Shown: positions 10,824-22,582 of the stretch, piece after piece
How the letters are laid out: every line of letters begins with the position of its first letter
Numbering within the stretch: position 1 is the first letter of the stretch
DNA from: Oncomelania hupensis
Taxonomy: Eukaryota; Mollusca; Gastropoda; Littorinimorpha; Pomatiopsidae
Direction of reading: 5' to 3'
Assembly: GCA_036898135.1 (NCBI GenBank)
Contig: CM072513.1
Coordinates: forward strand, 38,443,937-38,507,936
Length of the DNA: 64,000 nt
Program-made: the position numbers and the translations under genes
The notes under the pieces: model-generated
The model's database searches: none
Seen by the model: the letters and a program-made list of their open reading frames with translations, nothing else
Told to the model about the DNA's origin: nothing

Positions 10824-10995
10824 CTGAAACAGACGTAGCACATAAACAATCATTATTGCATTTGAACCGTCCAGATAAATAGACTGAAGAAGAAACTTCA
10901 CAATCATAGAACCTTACAGGGTCCCAAGACCACACATTTCAGCGTCGTACCAAATTTTCAAGTTCAGTGAGTGCTGTCCCACCGGAAATCTTTTT

Positions 10996-12209
10996 TCTAT
11001 CATATCCATTCCCGTAACTCGAAGGTCGTTGGGGACACCACAGATGATCGTTTAACCAGCGTTCTCCATCTTTCTCTGTCCTCTGCAAGCATATGGCTTC
11101 GTTCAGTGTCAAGCCAGTCCATCCTCCCACCTCTTTTTCTGTCTCCCTCTTCTTCTGCTTCCTTGCACCGGGTCTTGCAGGATGGTCTTTGCAAGGCCTG
11201 ATGCTCTGGTGACATGGCCATACCATCGGAGTTTCCGTTTCTTCACCACTATGAGCAGGTCATCGTGTTGTCTAATGGCTTGTATGATGGTTGGTCGGAC
11301 TTCGTTGTTGGTGATGTGCCCAGAAGTCTTCTGTAGTACATCATCTCCATGCTTTTTATTCTTCGTTGTAGATCTGCTGTAAGGGTCCATGTTTCGCAAG
11401 CGTACAGGAAGATGGAGATGACAAGGGAGCGCAGCAGCCTAACCTTGGAATGTAAACTGATGGTCCTGTCTTTTCCAAATGGGCTTCAACCTTGTAAGGG
11501 CCGCAGTTGCTTGTGCGATTTTAGAGAGGACTTCATGTCTGGACCTATTGTCAGATACAATGGCTCCTAAATATTTGAAGCTATACACTGTGTTGAGGAA
11601 TTGGTCTTGGACTTTGATGTCCATGTTGAAGCCATTGGTGTTGTTGGTCATCATTTTGGTCTTCTCTGCACTTATTTCCATTCCATGGCCTTTGTAACAG
11701 CTGTTTAAGTTCTTGTTCCTCTCCAGTCAATCCATCAATGTCATCCGCAAAAGGGAGGTTGGAGATTGCTCTACCCCTTATGCTGGCTGTGCCTTCGTGA
11801 TCTGCAAGGGCATCTGACCTGATGCGCTCTAGGAAGATGTTAAAAAGTGTTGTAGAATAGGCATCCTTAACACACGCCGATTGTTCCTCTGAACCAGTTC
11901 CCGATGGCGCTGTTGTGGAGGACTGCATACAGGCTTTTGGTGACTTCAGTAATGTTAGGGTTGATGAACACACTCTCATGGTTGCCCACATAGCTGCATG
12001 CCAGACTCGGTCAAACGCTTTCTTGAAATCTACAAACACATGATGGAGAGAGATGCTGTTGAAGCTGTAGGTATTTCTCGCAGATTATTCCGAGGTTGAA
12101 AATCTGTTCAGTGGTACTTCGCCCTGCCCTGAATCCTGCTTGTTCTTCAGCTACTATTTGTTCAGCTTGGGGTTTCAACCTGTTGTATTATTTTCAGGAG
12201 GACCTTGTC
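10996..12209 (-). mobile_element. 5'-truncated RTE LINE, degenerate
   Basis: Flanked by an 11-bp duplication gaaatcttttt at 10985-10995 and 12210-12220. Minus-strand pieces encode VDFKKAFDRVWHAAMW, FNIFLERIRSDALADHEG, FADDIDGLTGEEQEL, YLGAIVSDN and LRWYGHVTRASGLAKT in different frames. Several indels break the ORF. The 5' end is truncated in the region before the fingers domain. The right copy is 29162-30373, with target duplications at 29151-29161 and 30374-30384. Confidence 0.88.
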
Positions 12210-12220
12210 GAAATCTTTTT

Positions 12221-12603
12221 AACAAAAATAAAACAATAAAACCTCTGTTCAAAAGTACGGTTTTGATATAAATCGATCAATTCATTTGTGTATATGCCTG
12301 CTAATAGCATCAAGATTCAATCTAATAATAGCACTGCTAAAATGTATATAGTATATAATTGATACACTTTGGAATTTTTTCTTGTGTAACCAGGCCATAT
12401 AGACGGACAGAAAAGAGAGATTGGGAGAAGTAAAACATTGTTCGGAAAAATTCAATACATTCATCGTCTCGCATTACAAACAAGCAGCAGAGAATCGCCA
12501 GCGGCATTTTTCTTACGTGCGTCAAAGAGAGCTGCAATCAAATCAGTGATGCAAGAAGAAAAGTAACGTCAGAACTATGACGGAAACATACACGCACGCG
12601 CGG

Positions 12604-12647
<44 letters not shown>

Positions 12648-12689
12648 GCACGCACGCACACATACAAAACGCACTCATACACAAGATGG
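12221..12689. other. AT-rich unassigned sequence with a CA microsatellite
   Basis: CA repeat at 12607-12661 (30771-30834 in the right copy, where part has become CG). No gene was recognised. Confidence 0.6.
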
Positions 12690-13260
12690 CAACCCGTTCC
12701 AAGGTATTTCCAGACATTCAGCATTTTCGACACGTGTTCGTTTTCGTGCAGCTTTTATGTCTCGGTTTTATCATAGAGAAGCAAAATTAAAACATTGAAC
12801 GATTGGCTACTATTCGAACAATATGAAGCTAAACTTACCGAAATATATTATGTACACGATTTTGAGACACAGCGCAAAACATATTTATAAAAGAATGAAC
12901 CTTTGAGAAAGTGTACATATGAATGGCAAGAAAGGCTGAGAAGTTGTTAAATGTCTTAAAAGTCAAATTTGAGATAAATACAAAACAAGGTTTTTGAACA
13001 GAAAATATCGACCGAGGGATCGACCACTGACAGACCAACGAACTATCGCAGAATGACTGCTATGCGTTGAATTGTCCCTGTGTTGCAAAAATCACCCAAA
13101 TCGGTTGAGTAGTTTTTTTTTTTTTTTTTTTTTTAGATATATAAAAACGTGTTTATTAAAGAATTTACCGCAGCGACCTTGACCTTCGTGAAAAGTCAAA
13201 TACGATGGCACGGGAAGATGGCCACTAACTAACTGGTAATGTTCATGCAGTTGGCCTTGG
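12690..13260 (+). repeat. Dispersed repeat K, diverged copy 2
   Basis: It shares ordered blocks with the other K copies: aaggtatttccagacattcagcattttcg, gagaagcaaaa, a gatcgaccactgacagacc block, aaaatcacccaaatcgg before a poly-T run at 13113-13134, gaccttgacctt, gatggcacggg and ccactaactaa. The right copy is about 30865-31434. Confidence 0.6.
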
Positions 13261-14339
13261 AAGAGTCTACGATGCAACGCGCTACCTCTTTTTACTACAT
13301 AGGACCCTCTTACTACCCAAAGAATTCAACACAATGTTCATCATGTACGAGTTGTTGGAACAAAATCTATTCAATGGTTCTTCATGCATGTCGTGCTACA
13401 GATCGACGTTCGCGACAGACCGAAGTTTGTCTCGTTCTGATGTCCGATTATTTCAGAATATTTCATGGAAATTCGAAAACAAACGTGACACAATATATTC
13501 AGTTAATCATCAACGTGCGGAGCTTATTTCTGCCCTTTCCAAACGAAGAAACTGGATAAACAAGACCAGCAAGCCGATCAGAACTGATGACTGCGTGGCA
13601 TCCATCACGTCCCAACTCCCGCCGTGATCTTGTTATTATTAAAAGGGGATAATAAAACACTCATAATATCAAGTTTGCTGCGCATATATAAACTGTGTTC
13701 CAAAAACCTAGGAAGAATCATACAATATATTTTTAGGCTATCCATTACCATGATTAGGTCTCAAATACAACTATTTACTAGTACTCCAACAGTATGCTCA
13801 CTAAAAGTAGACACTTTTCAATCCAATATCTAAACACTCTCTCCCTCTCCCCACTCTCTCTCTCTCTCTCTCTCTCTTCAATCCAATGACATATTAATTA
13901 TGTTTATCTCTCTCTCTTTCTCTCTCTCTCCCCTATTTTGTTTTTATACAATTGCAACCTCTTCCCCACAAACCCCGCTCCATCTCGCGAAGGCACGCGT
14001 ATCTGAGATATAAACCATTCATACTATCCCCTCTCTTCACGGTCCCTTATGCGCCTAGGTGTTTAGGGACGATAATTTACTCACCCTCCCTCCCTCCCTC
14101 CCTGTCTCCCTCCCTCCCTCCATCTCTTTACTCACCCTCCCTCCCTCCCTCCCTGCCTCCATCATCATTTTTCCTATAAATAATATTTTTGTCTCTTTTT
14201 TTTTTTGGCGAACCTTGGTATGAAAAAAAAGGAAACAGTCACTTCTTTTCTTGAATAAGATATTTCTAAGATCTTAAAAAAAATCGCACTTTAATTTAGG
14301 GAAAGAAACTGACGGTTTGTTTCCTTCAAATTTCAAAAA
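13261..14339. other. Unassigned sequence with CT and CCCT microsatellites
   Basis: CT repeats at about 13838-13932 and CCCT repeats at about 14083-14160 (32012-32106 and 32258-32356 in the right copy, with more CCCT units). Open frames at 13334-13627 show no recognisable motif. Confidence 0.6.
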
Positions 14340-14978
14340 CGTTTATGCTATACACCACCAACACCCCCTCCCTCCTCATCCCCGTGGGGGTGCCGGAGGC
14401 TTCTGTTTAAATAGTGTCCTCACCTTCTAGAAATTTAGTGAATTCCCACTGTCGCTGTCTTTCCCATTAAAATTTGTTTTTTTTTCTCATTCCTACTCTG
14501 TTCTATCAATATACTATACTATCTTCTTCGGCAGACCAGTCACCTACATTTTTTTCTTGAAAACTCTTTCTAAGCTACTCATTTGTGTATGAGGTCTGTT
14601 GGGTCTGCTTGGGAATATTTGACGCTTTTTGCCAAATGATCACTATGGCTACCTATGATATTATTATTTAGCAATGTGGGCATTTTATATGTAAGCCTAT
14701 GTGTTTTGTTGATATTTTATAATTATGTTTATATTCTATTTTGTTTTGTAAATGGGGGGGTTCGATAAATTAGAGTGTAGCCTCAGCTTCACCGGCGTGA
14801 GACGGCTTTATTGTAAAGTGACCGGTTGGTGGAGTGCTACCACTAAGGTTGTTTCAGCAGGTTATATACGGATTAGGAGTGAGTCCTCTTTCAACCAAGT
14901 TGTGGTCCTGAATTTGTGGTCCTGATTCGCCTCTTTGCAGTCCGCTGGACCCTGTAAGCAATGAATAACTAACTAACT
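14340..14978 (+). mobile_element. LINE 3' untranslated end (family Y)
   Basis: Non-coding terminal part of a LINE. It ends tggtcctgattcgcctcttt, gcagtccgctggaccctg, taagcaatgaa and an (aact)n tail. The same sequence occurs in reverse at 46512-46684, 50705-51660 and 56393-56440. The end motif is shared with the 58-bp insertion at 8416. The right copy is about 32527-33170. Confidence 0.75.
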
Positions 14979-15087
14979 TGCGGCTGAGATAACGCTGCGC
15001 CTCCTAATGCGGGAATATATTTATTTTGGAGTGTTCAAACCACACTGAAATCATCGGTCAGTTCTGGAAACAGATACAGAGAGATGG

Positions 15088-15088
<1 letters not shown>

Positions 15089-15136
<48 letters not shown>
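15089..15136 (+). repeat. GA microsatellite
   Basis: About 48 bases in the left copy and about 65 (33285-33349) in the right copy. It is one of the clearest length differences between the two copies. Confidence 0.9.
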
Positions 15137-15139
<3 letters not shown>

Positions 15140-15718
15140 GCGTAAGAGCGTGTGTGCGTACGATACAGAAAGAGAGAGAGGTATATAGTGATAATGTGGG
15201 GGTGGGAAAAAGGAAGGGGGAAGGAGGGAGAGATTTTTTTTTAAAAAAAGGTGGGGAGAGAGATACAGTGGTGGGGGTTGGGAATAGGGAGAGAAATTTA
15301 GTATTATTTTTAATTTATTTATTTAATTTTAGAAACACCACTCGGCTTTGGAACATGCACAATACAGACCTTCACAACAAGGGAAATTATGCTTCATGCA
15401 GGTTTTATGACAACAGTATCGAGTATATCTCGTTTACATAAAAAAAACATTAATTATTACGGGATACTAATACAGAAATATTTGTATATCGAGCTACCTT
15501 CGTTATTAATGTAACAATATTACGTACGCGTATGTGAATAACAAGCGTTTCCCCAGTATTGTGAAAACCACATAATACATCATCCCGGACAGTAACCAAG
15601 TCCGCCTATAAATCATGTTTTTTAGTAGTTTTTTTTTTCTGACGCCACGCCTGTTGGCTCTTTGTATCTAAATACTGTTAAACTGGAAATATCGCATAAT
15701 ACAATTCGTGAACAAATC

Positions 15719-16203
15719 CAAACATTCCAAAGTTAGACTGCTGCGCTCCCTTGTCATCTCGGATGCTTGCGAAGCATGGACCCTCACAGCAGATCTCCAA
15801 CGAAGAATACAAAGCATGGAGATAAGGTGCTACAGAAGACTTCTGGGCATTTCCTATACCCAACACATCACAACGACGAAGTCCGACAGATCATCACACA
15901 AGCCATTGGACAACACGAAGACCTGTTCACAGTGGTGAAGAAACGGAAACTCCGATGGTATGGCCACGTCACCAGATCATCAGGCCTTGCAAAGACTATT
16001 CTGCAAGGCAAAGTGCAAGGAGGTAGAAGAAGAGGGAGGCCGATAAAGAGGTGGGCAGGACAACATTCGAGAATGGACTGGTGTGACACTGAGCGAAGCC
16101 ATCAGGGCTGCTGAGGACAGAGAAAGATGGAGTAGGCTGGTTAAACGATCATCTGTTGTGCCCCTACGACCTCCGGGTTACGGGACAGGATATGATAGGA
16201 TAG
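15719..16203 (+). mobile_element. RTE LINE 3' fragment
   Basis: Flanked by a 9-bp duplication gaacaaatc at 15710-15718 and 16204-16212. It encodes the C-terminal region (LRSLVIS…ACEAW with a short internal deletion, KKRKLRWYGHVTRSSG, RRRGRPIKRW) and ends with the ATAGG tail. One extra base near 16055 shifts the frame in this copy. The right copy at 33932-34415 lacks that base, and its frame 33980-34501 stays open. Confidence 0.88.
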
Positions 16204-16212
16204 GAACAAATC

Positions 16213-17610
16213 ATGTATTACGCGAGCGCGAAGTCCCTTATTATGCTGAAAACAGCTTGAACCGCGGTTTTCTAATAATCAAAATGTAAATATTTTCCAA
16301 AACGAACACTATCTAAACCTTTATGAAACGCGATTTTTTTTTCAGCTTCCATGCCTACCAAATTCACTGGCTTTAGTTTGGGGAATGAATGTGCCTTGGA
16401 AAGCAATATTGCGCGGGCAAAATGAAAACAATACATCGGGCGAGGTGACAAATACAGTACACCGTTGAATGTTGCAGCATATAAATAGTGGCCTTAAGCA
16501 TTCAAATAATTTGAGGTTTGATTATTTTCATATTTAATCTGCTCGTGTGCAAACAGTATATGTACCACTAATGTCAAAAGTAGTTGTATTTTCACAGAAT
16601 GGACGCACGTATTACTCAAACAAACATGTAATGTTGACCGATCCACCCTCGAGTAACGAGCAGCTTTTGTGCGCCGTAGGCTATATTGATTAACTATGCC
16701 GTTTATTGGTAAGCTTCAGTTCAACATCCGTAAAGTTTTGATTATTATTAACTTGATTATCATTTTGATTATTATTAACCTTTATTAAAGGGTTTTGCCT
16801 ATAATGCATTTCACTCCTAGGCTAACATCCTGTTTACTGCAGTGGCGATCAAAGACGAAAAGGGGCATCGTTTTTCCTATCCGATATTCTGTTTCCTGTT
16901 TCCTGCGAATTAAATGCTATTAATAAGACCCAACCTCTAGTAACAATCAATTAGCTTTAATACGTCTTTGAGTATGAGTGGGGTGGGGTGGGTGCGGCAG
17001 TAATAAACCAACCTCGTTTAATATTAACTGCTATTAACCTCTGTATTTTAGACTTACCTGCGTCAATCTTCAATCCGTTACGATCAACGACGAAGATGAT
17101 GTTCATGGGGATCTTTTAATTCTAATAAGAATAATAACGAGACCCTCCCCTTAAAGCTACAATCAACTTTCCGGTGACGTTTATAGTTTGGATAATTTGA
17201 CAAATAAACTGCATTCAGCTGCAGCAAACCTATCATCAAGTGTACTTCAGTAGCAGGGACATTTTAGCCTCTAGGCATAACGTGCACTAAAATGCCCAAG
17301 TGTTTAATGTAATTTTCCCACAAAAGGTGGACGTGAAACAATAATTGCGAATACTCAAATAAGAATGTAAACAATAATAACAAATAATCACATGGAATTT
17401 TTTAACCTCAATTATCAGATAATGAGCACGATACAAAATAAAATTGATTCAAGAGCTTAAAATGTAACCATAGTCCAATTGTTCTTCATCTTGCAGGTAG
17501 GCTTTCACTTAGTGACCTGGGGCAGCAGTTGCACGGCTGAGCGCACGAACGTGCGAACGCAAGGCATTCCGCTCTTTGGTCATCGTGCAGAGTCTCTGAA
17601 ACTCCCAACT
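16213..17610. other. AT-rich intronic sequence
   Basis: No transposon or gene recognised apart from the candidate exon at 17058-17112. Equivalent to about 34425-35814. Confidence 0.5.
17058..17112 (-). CDS. Candidate orphan exon with a consensus donor
   Basis: Minus strand: ag before ATCCCC, an ATG at 17106, the peptide MNIIFVVDRNGLKIDA, and a perfect donor CAG then gtaagt. The right copy (35258-35312) is identical except for one Ile-to-Val change. At 55 bases it cannot be an in-frame CPSF2 cassette. It lies on the same strand as CPSF2 inside its long intron. I do not recognise the protein, and chance is possible. Confidence 0.25.
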
Positions 17611-18465
17611 GCCCGATTCTATCACAATGAAGTAAATGAGCAATAAAATACACATGAACAGTACATGCAAGTGGACGATTGTATCACAATGAAGTAAATG
17701 ACCAATAAAATACACATGAACAGTACATGCAAGTGCCGATTGTATCACAATGAAGTAAATGACCAATAAAATATACATGAACAGTACATGCAAGTGCCCG
17801 ATTGTATCACAATGAAGTAAATGACCAATAAAATACACATCAACAGTACATGCAAGTGCCCGATTGTATCACAATGAAGTAAATGACCAATAAAATACAC
17901 ATGAACAGTACATGCAAGTGCCCGATTGTATAACAATGAAGTAAATGACCAATAAAATACACATGAACAGTACATGCAAGTGCCCGATTGTATCACAATG
18001 AAGTAAATGACCAATAAAATACACATGAACAGTACATGCAAGTGCCCGATTGTATCACAATGAAGTAAATGACCAATAAAATACACATCAACAGTACATG
18101 CAAGTGCCCGATTCTATCACAATGAAGTAAATGACCAATAAAATACACATGAACAGTAAGTGCCCGATTGTATCACTATGAAGTAAATGAGCAATAAAAT
18201 ACACATCAACAGTACATGTAAGTGCCCGATTGTATCACAATGAAGTAAATGAGCAATAAAATACACATGAACAGTAAGTGCCCGATTGTATCACTATGAA
18301 GTAAATGAGCAATAAAATACACATCAACAGTACATGTAAGTGCCCGATTGTATCACAATGAAGTAAATGAGCAATAAAATACACATCAACAGTACATGTA
18401 AGTGCCCGATTGTATCACAATGAAGTAAATGAGCAATAAAATACACATCAACAGTACATGCAAGT
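17611..18465 (+). repeat. 62-bp minisatellite, 14 units (left copy)
   Basis: The unit begins gcccgattgtatcacaatg and contains aagtaaatgaccaataaaat. Two units are shortened by 6 bases. Most units carry ccaataaa, which overlaps a CCAAT box and an AATAAA signal on the plus strand; some read gcaataaa. No stop occurs on the minus strand, and because 62 is not a multiple of 3 the peptide repeats every three units. This is a tandem repeat, not a gene and not a CRISPR array. Confidence 0.95.
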
Positions 18466-18831
18466 GGGCGACCTTGGGGCTTGAGTTTGATCCTGCATCT
18501 GCCAGTGCCTTCAGCAGCTCTTCATTAAAGACCTTTTCAATTTTACCAACGTTGAAGAAGGTATTAACGGTCTGTTGTGCCCCCACACCAATTAATACTA
18601 CTATTATTACTGCTACTACTACTGGTACTACTATAATGCTGCTGCTGCTGCTACTACTAGGGGCGGCAAAAAGTATATACGGTAAAATGATGGATTGGGG
18701 TTCAGGACTTGAACCTGGTGTCGCATCTTGACCATGACAGACGGGTTGGTTTTCCCCCTCATGTGTAGACTTTCTATAATGACTCTTCAAGCGGTGGTTC
18801 ACACAAGGGTAAACAAAAAATGGCCAGAAAA
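18466..18831 (+). other. Sequence between minisatellite and gap, with CTA/CTG triplets
   Basis: Short tact/gctgct triplet runs at about 18596-18658. A minus-strand frame encodes IEKVFNEELLKALADAGS, but it continues into triplet-repeat codons and differs at several residues in the right copy (36745-37110), so I do not call an exon. Confidence 0.5.
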
Positions 18832-19331
18832 NNNNNNNNNNNNNNNNNNNNNNNNNNNNNNNNNNNNNNNNNNNNNNNNNNNNNNNNNNNNNNNNNNNNN
18901 NNNNNNNNNNNNNNNNNNNNNNNNNNNNNNNNNNNNNNNNNNNNNNNNNNNNNNNNNNNNNNNNNNNNNNNNNNNNNNNNNNNNNNNNNNNNNNNNNNNN
19001 NNNNNNNNNNNNNNNNNNNNNNNNNNNNNNNNNNNNNNNNNNNNNNNNNNNNNNNNNNNNNNNNNNNNNNNNNNNNNNNNNNNNNNNNNNNNNNNNNNNN
19101 NNNNNNNNNNNNNNNNNNNNNNNNNNNNNNNNNNNNNNNNNNNNNNNNNNNNNNNNNNNNNNNNNNNNNNNNNNNNNNNNNNNNNNNNNNNNNNNNNNNN
19201 NNNNNNNNNNNNNNNNNNNNNNNNNNNNNNNNNNNNNNNNNNNNNNNNNNNNNNNNNNNNNNNNNNNNNNNNNNNNNNNNNNNNNNNNNNNNNNNNNNNN
19301 NNNNNNNNNNNNNNNNNNNNNNNNNNNNNNN
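18832..19331. other. Assembly gap of exactly 500 N
   Basis: Five hundred consecutive N bases. A round size suggests a scaffolding placeholder rather than a measured gap. The sequence ending at its left edge (…ggccagaaaa) recurs at 37101-37110, and the sequence starting at its right edge matches position 1152 onward. Any reading frame crossing the gap is meaningless. Confidence 0.99.
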
Positions 19332-19651
19332 TTTATTTTAAAGAAGCAAAAGGAAAATAAGGAATGATAGGCCACTATCTTAACTATCTGCAAGCAAACA
19401 TTATTGAAATGGGTTGAACCAATGTTGAGATACTGAGCAACAAAATGACTCAAGTGACTTTGACCTTGGCATTAGAGCAAATATGATGGCACGGGAGACA
19501 AGCCACTAACCTAGGTAATGTTCCTATGAAGTTTGGTCAAATTCCGTTTAGTGGTTTTTGAGATACGGCTTCTAACGTACAGACCGATCGATGGAAAGAA
19601 ATGTGTCTCGTTCTGATTCCAGACTGTTTCAAAGTATTTCCGGATAAGTCT
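19332..19651 (+). repeat. Dispersed repeat K, copy 1 (right assembly copy, partial)
   Basis: Equivalent of 1152-1471. The first part is missing because the contig starts here. Confidence 0.75.
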
Positions 19652-19855
19652 AAAAGAAGAAGAAGAAGAAGAAGAAGAAGAAGAAGAAGAAGAAGAAGAA
19701 GAAGAAGAAGAAGACAATTCCGAAAGTTTATATTTCGCTCTAATGGAAGCAAATACTTCGTAGGTCTACACGAGTCAATACAAACATTCAATTTAGCTTT
19801 TCAGATGACACGTCGGCAAAGAAAGACAATTTAAATATAACGTCCAAGCTCTGTG

Positions 19856-20148
19856 GTAAAGGTAAAGGTAAAGGTAGTCCCATAGCCTTGTGGCCGTAGG
19901 GGAGCGTGATGTTGGAGATCACACTTATCTTGGGCCAGCGTAATGAGGGTGATGCCCAACTCTCTCCCTCGCTGCTTTACCTTCCCCACCCTCAAGAGAG
20001 TAGGTACTCAATCACAGTTGAGTCAACTGGGGGCGTTGTTGTTTGTCGCTTCACACCTTAGCGGTCACCCATCCAAGTGCTAACCGCACCGGACGGTGCT
20101 TCACTTTCGACACAGTAGCGAGTGCTCCAACCACTGCACTATCCGACA
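19856..20148 (-). mobile_element. tRNA/5S-headed SINE, right assembly copy
   Basis: Same 293-base element with the same 11-bp target duplication at 19845-19855 and 20149-20159, so it is the same insertion event as 1672-1964. Confidence 0.85.
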
Positions 20149-20671
20149 CAAGCTCTGTGATAAAAGATAAACTAATGGCAAAGGGCCACAAACTAAGAGC
20201 TCAGACACGCTAGGAGCCATTAGTAACTTACATGTAGAACGAAACATAACTCTACGACATTATTGAACTAGAGAGAACTGCACTCAAAAGGTCAAGTTCT
20301 CCCTCCATACCCCACCCCTCTCTCTCTATCTCTCTCTGTATCTCTCTCTCGGGAGTGGGAGATGGTGGTAGTGGGATGGGGAATCTCTAATGAATAACAC
20401 CCACCATTGGCGATATGGCAGACGGGGATAACCATCACAGGGAACAAGGCGTAGGGACTTAAATCAACACACCAGAGCAATCATACTGCTAAAATGGACA
20501 GTGAAAATGTGCCACTTTTTATTTCGCCCACCACGGGATTCGAACTTTGGTCATCGGCTCTACTACTTCAGTTAAGGTGGTGGGACAGTCTTTAATATCA
20601 CTATGGTGAAGACACCAACTTTTGAAAGAACTCTCTTTCCACCCATCAACATCATCATCATCATCATCATC

Positions 20672-20730
<59 letters not shown>

Positions 20731-22582
20731 AGCTCTGAAAGCAGCCCGTGGATTACTGAATAAAGTGGATGACAGAAAGTGGAATCCTGTTGACCACAAG
20801 AGCTCACGTAACCGTAAAAGAACTGAACCCAGGTGGCTTACAGCCCTCAAACGCCAGGCGAACATTTCTACTGAGTTACTGCGGATGGCTATGGATTGTT
20901 GGATCCTACATAATATTCCACACCCACGCGGGCGGCATTCGGGCTGTCTTCTCAGCAGCAGCGCAGCGCCACCCTGGACGAGAGGGAATAGGACCTAATG
21001 CTTGCTTGGATTGTTTTCGTGTTTTTTTTTAATAAAATTATTATTATCCGGCACTCACCCATCTACGTGAGGAGCGAGCGGCAGGATCTTTGAAATCCGT
21101 GCATTGGAACGCATGAGTGTAAAGACTAGTCCTTGGTTTATACTCTATCGCATATTTCGCTGACCATGTTAGGGTGGTTGCACTATGCGGTACGGAACAA
21201 AATGCGCGGCCGTCATTTCCTCACTCGGCTACGGTGACCCCCGACCGAGTCACTCTGGAAGGATCTTATTACACGTAAGAAAAGCTACCCAGCTCTCAAG
21301 TCCTTTGGAAATGGAAAAACCTTCCACATCACATAAAACATAGACCTACATGGGAGAAAGGAAATCTCTTCAACTGTCAACTGAAAGTCGTCAACCAAGA
21401 TAATGAAAAATAAACAGCCTCTCGGCTATTAATTTCACCTACAATGGCTAAAGTCTGAAAGGATACTACTAATCAGTTTAACTTTCTATTCTTTGGCCAC
21501 AGTTGCCCAAGTCTGACATCATCACTTTGTATAATAATATGAACGACGTGGCGGTATCAACCAGCACAGAGGATCAGTGGTTGAAGAAAGACGATTAAGG
21601 AGGTGGGTACGATGCTCAGGAGAATGTGGGTTCCATTCTGGATGGGTGGATGACATGTTTTTTTGTTTTGTTTTTTAATTTTAAATTTAACAGAATTCGA
21701 CTTCCCGTAATGACTCTTTGAACTTTGGTTCACTTCAGTGTTTTGTCGCTAAGGCACGTTACGTAACCAGGTAATTCAACTGAAAGAGCAGAAGAGTCTC
21801 AAATAAACAGGCATACAAAAATGAATTAATAATTTATAAAGCGCATAAATATCTCCACGCCGACGGGCATGATCGCAGCGCTGGTGGGAGGGAGGTGGAT
21901 AAACACAGACACAGACACCCACACACTAACAGTGGCGGGAAGGGTGCATAGATCATAACTTAACATTTTAACTTTTTCACTATCGCTCAACACAATCTAG
22001 CAGGCAGACCAAACAATTAACATTTGCAATACTTTTACGCAGTGACTTGGGATGAAATCAGATACATCAGCTTAGCAAGAAGAGAAAAAAATGTGTTTTC
22101 AAGTTTCTGCTAAATGCATCGACAGAGTCTGCTCTCTTTATGCCTTCAGGAAGAGCATTCCACCAGACCGGTGCAGTGTATATGAAAGACCTCTGGCCAT
22201 AGCTCTTAGTCCTTCACTGCTTGTGCCCAGGAACAACGAATAGAGACTTGGAAGCAGAGCGGAGGCTGCGTGATGGTTCGTACACATTCAGAAGTTCGAA
22301 CAGGTATTCAGGAGTGTGCTCTTTAACTGCGCGATAAGCAACTGAAAGCAGTTTGTGTTTAATGCGTTTGTGGACAGGAAGCCAATGGGGTTGCTTAAGA
22401 ATGGGGGTGATGTGGACTGATTTACGACTTTTTGTGACCAATCGAGCTACAGAATTCTGCGCAGATTGGAGGCTTTTGATCTGTGTTTGAGACAGATTGG
22501 CAAGAAGGCTGTTGCAATAGTATAGTCTTGACAAGACTAAGAGACAGCAAAGGTGTTAGCTGCACTACGGGTCAGAGAAGTA

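Larger units (their letters stand above)
1152..18831 (+). repeat. Left copy of a 17.7-kb duplicated block (contig-end overlap)
   Basis: This 17,680-base stretch matches 19332-37110 (17,779 bases) collinearly, offset by about 18.18 kb. Differences are scattered substitutions, small indels and microsatellite or minisatellite length changes. All nested transposon insertions and their target-site duplications are shared. The copy ends exactly at the N gap. Inference: it is one haplotype of the same locus, not a biological duplication. Confidence 0.93.

Noticed and set aside
17509..18086. Hydrophobic membrane-like protein on the minus strand
   Set aside because: It is generated by the 62-bp minisatellite, which happens to lack minus-strand stops. 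The peptide changes with unit number.
17611..18465. CRISPR array
   Set aside because: There are direct head-to-tail units with no unique spacers, in a eukaryotic context and with no cas genes.
18466..18590. SEA-domain-like exon (…IEKVFNEELLKALADAGS…) on the minus strand
   Set aside because: The frame runs into triplet-repeat codons. The right copy has several nonconservative changes in a short stretch, and I see no clear acceptor.
18386..19453. Long frames running through the N gap
   Set aside because: They consist mostly of unknown residues and exist only because N blocks contain no stop codons.
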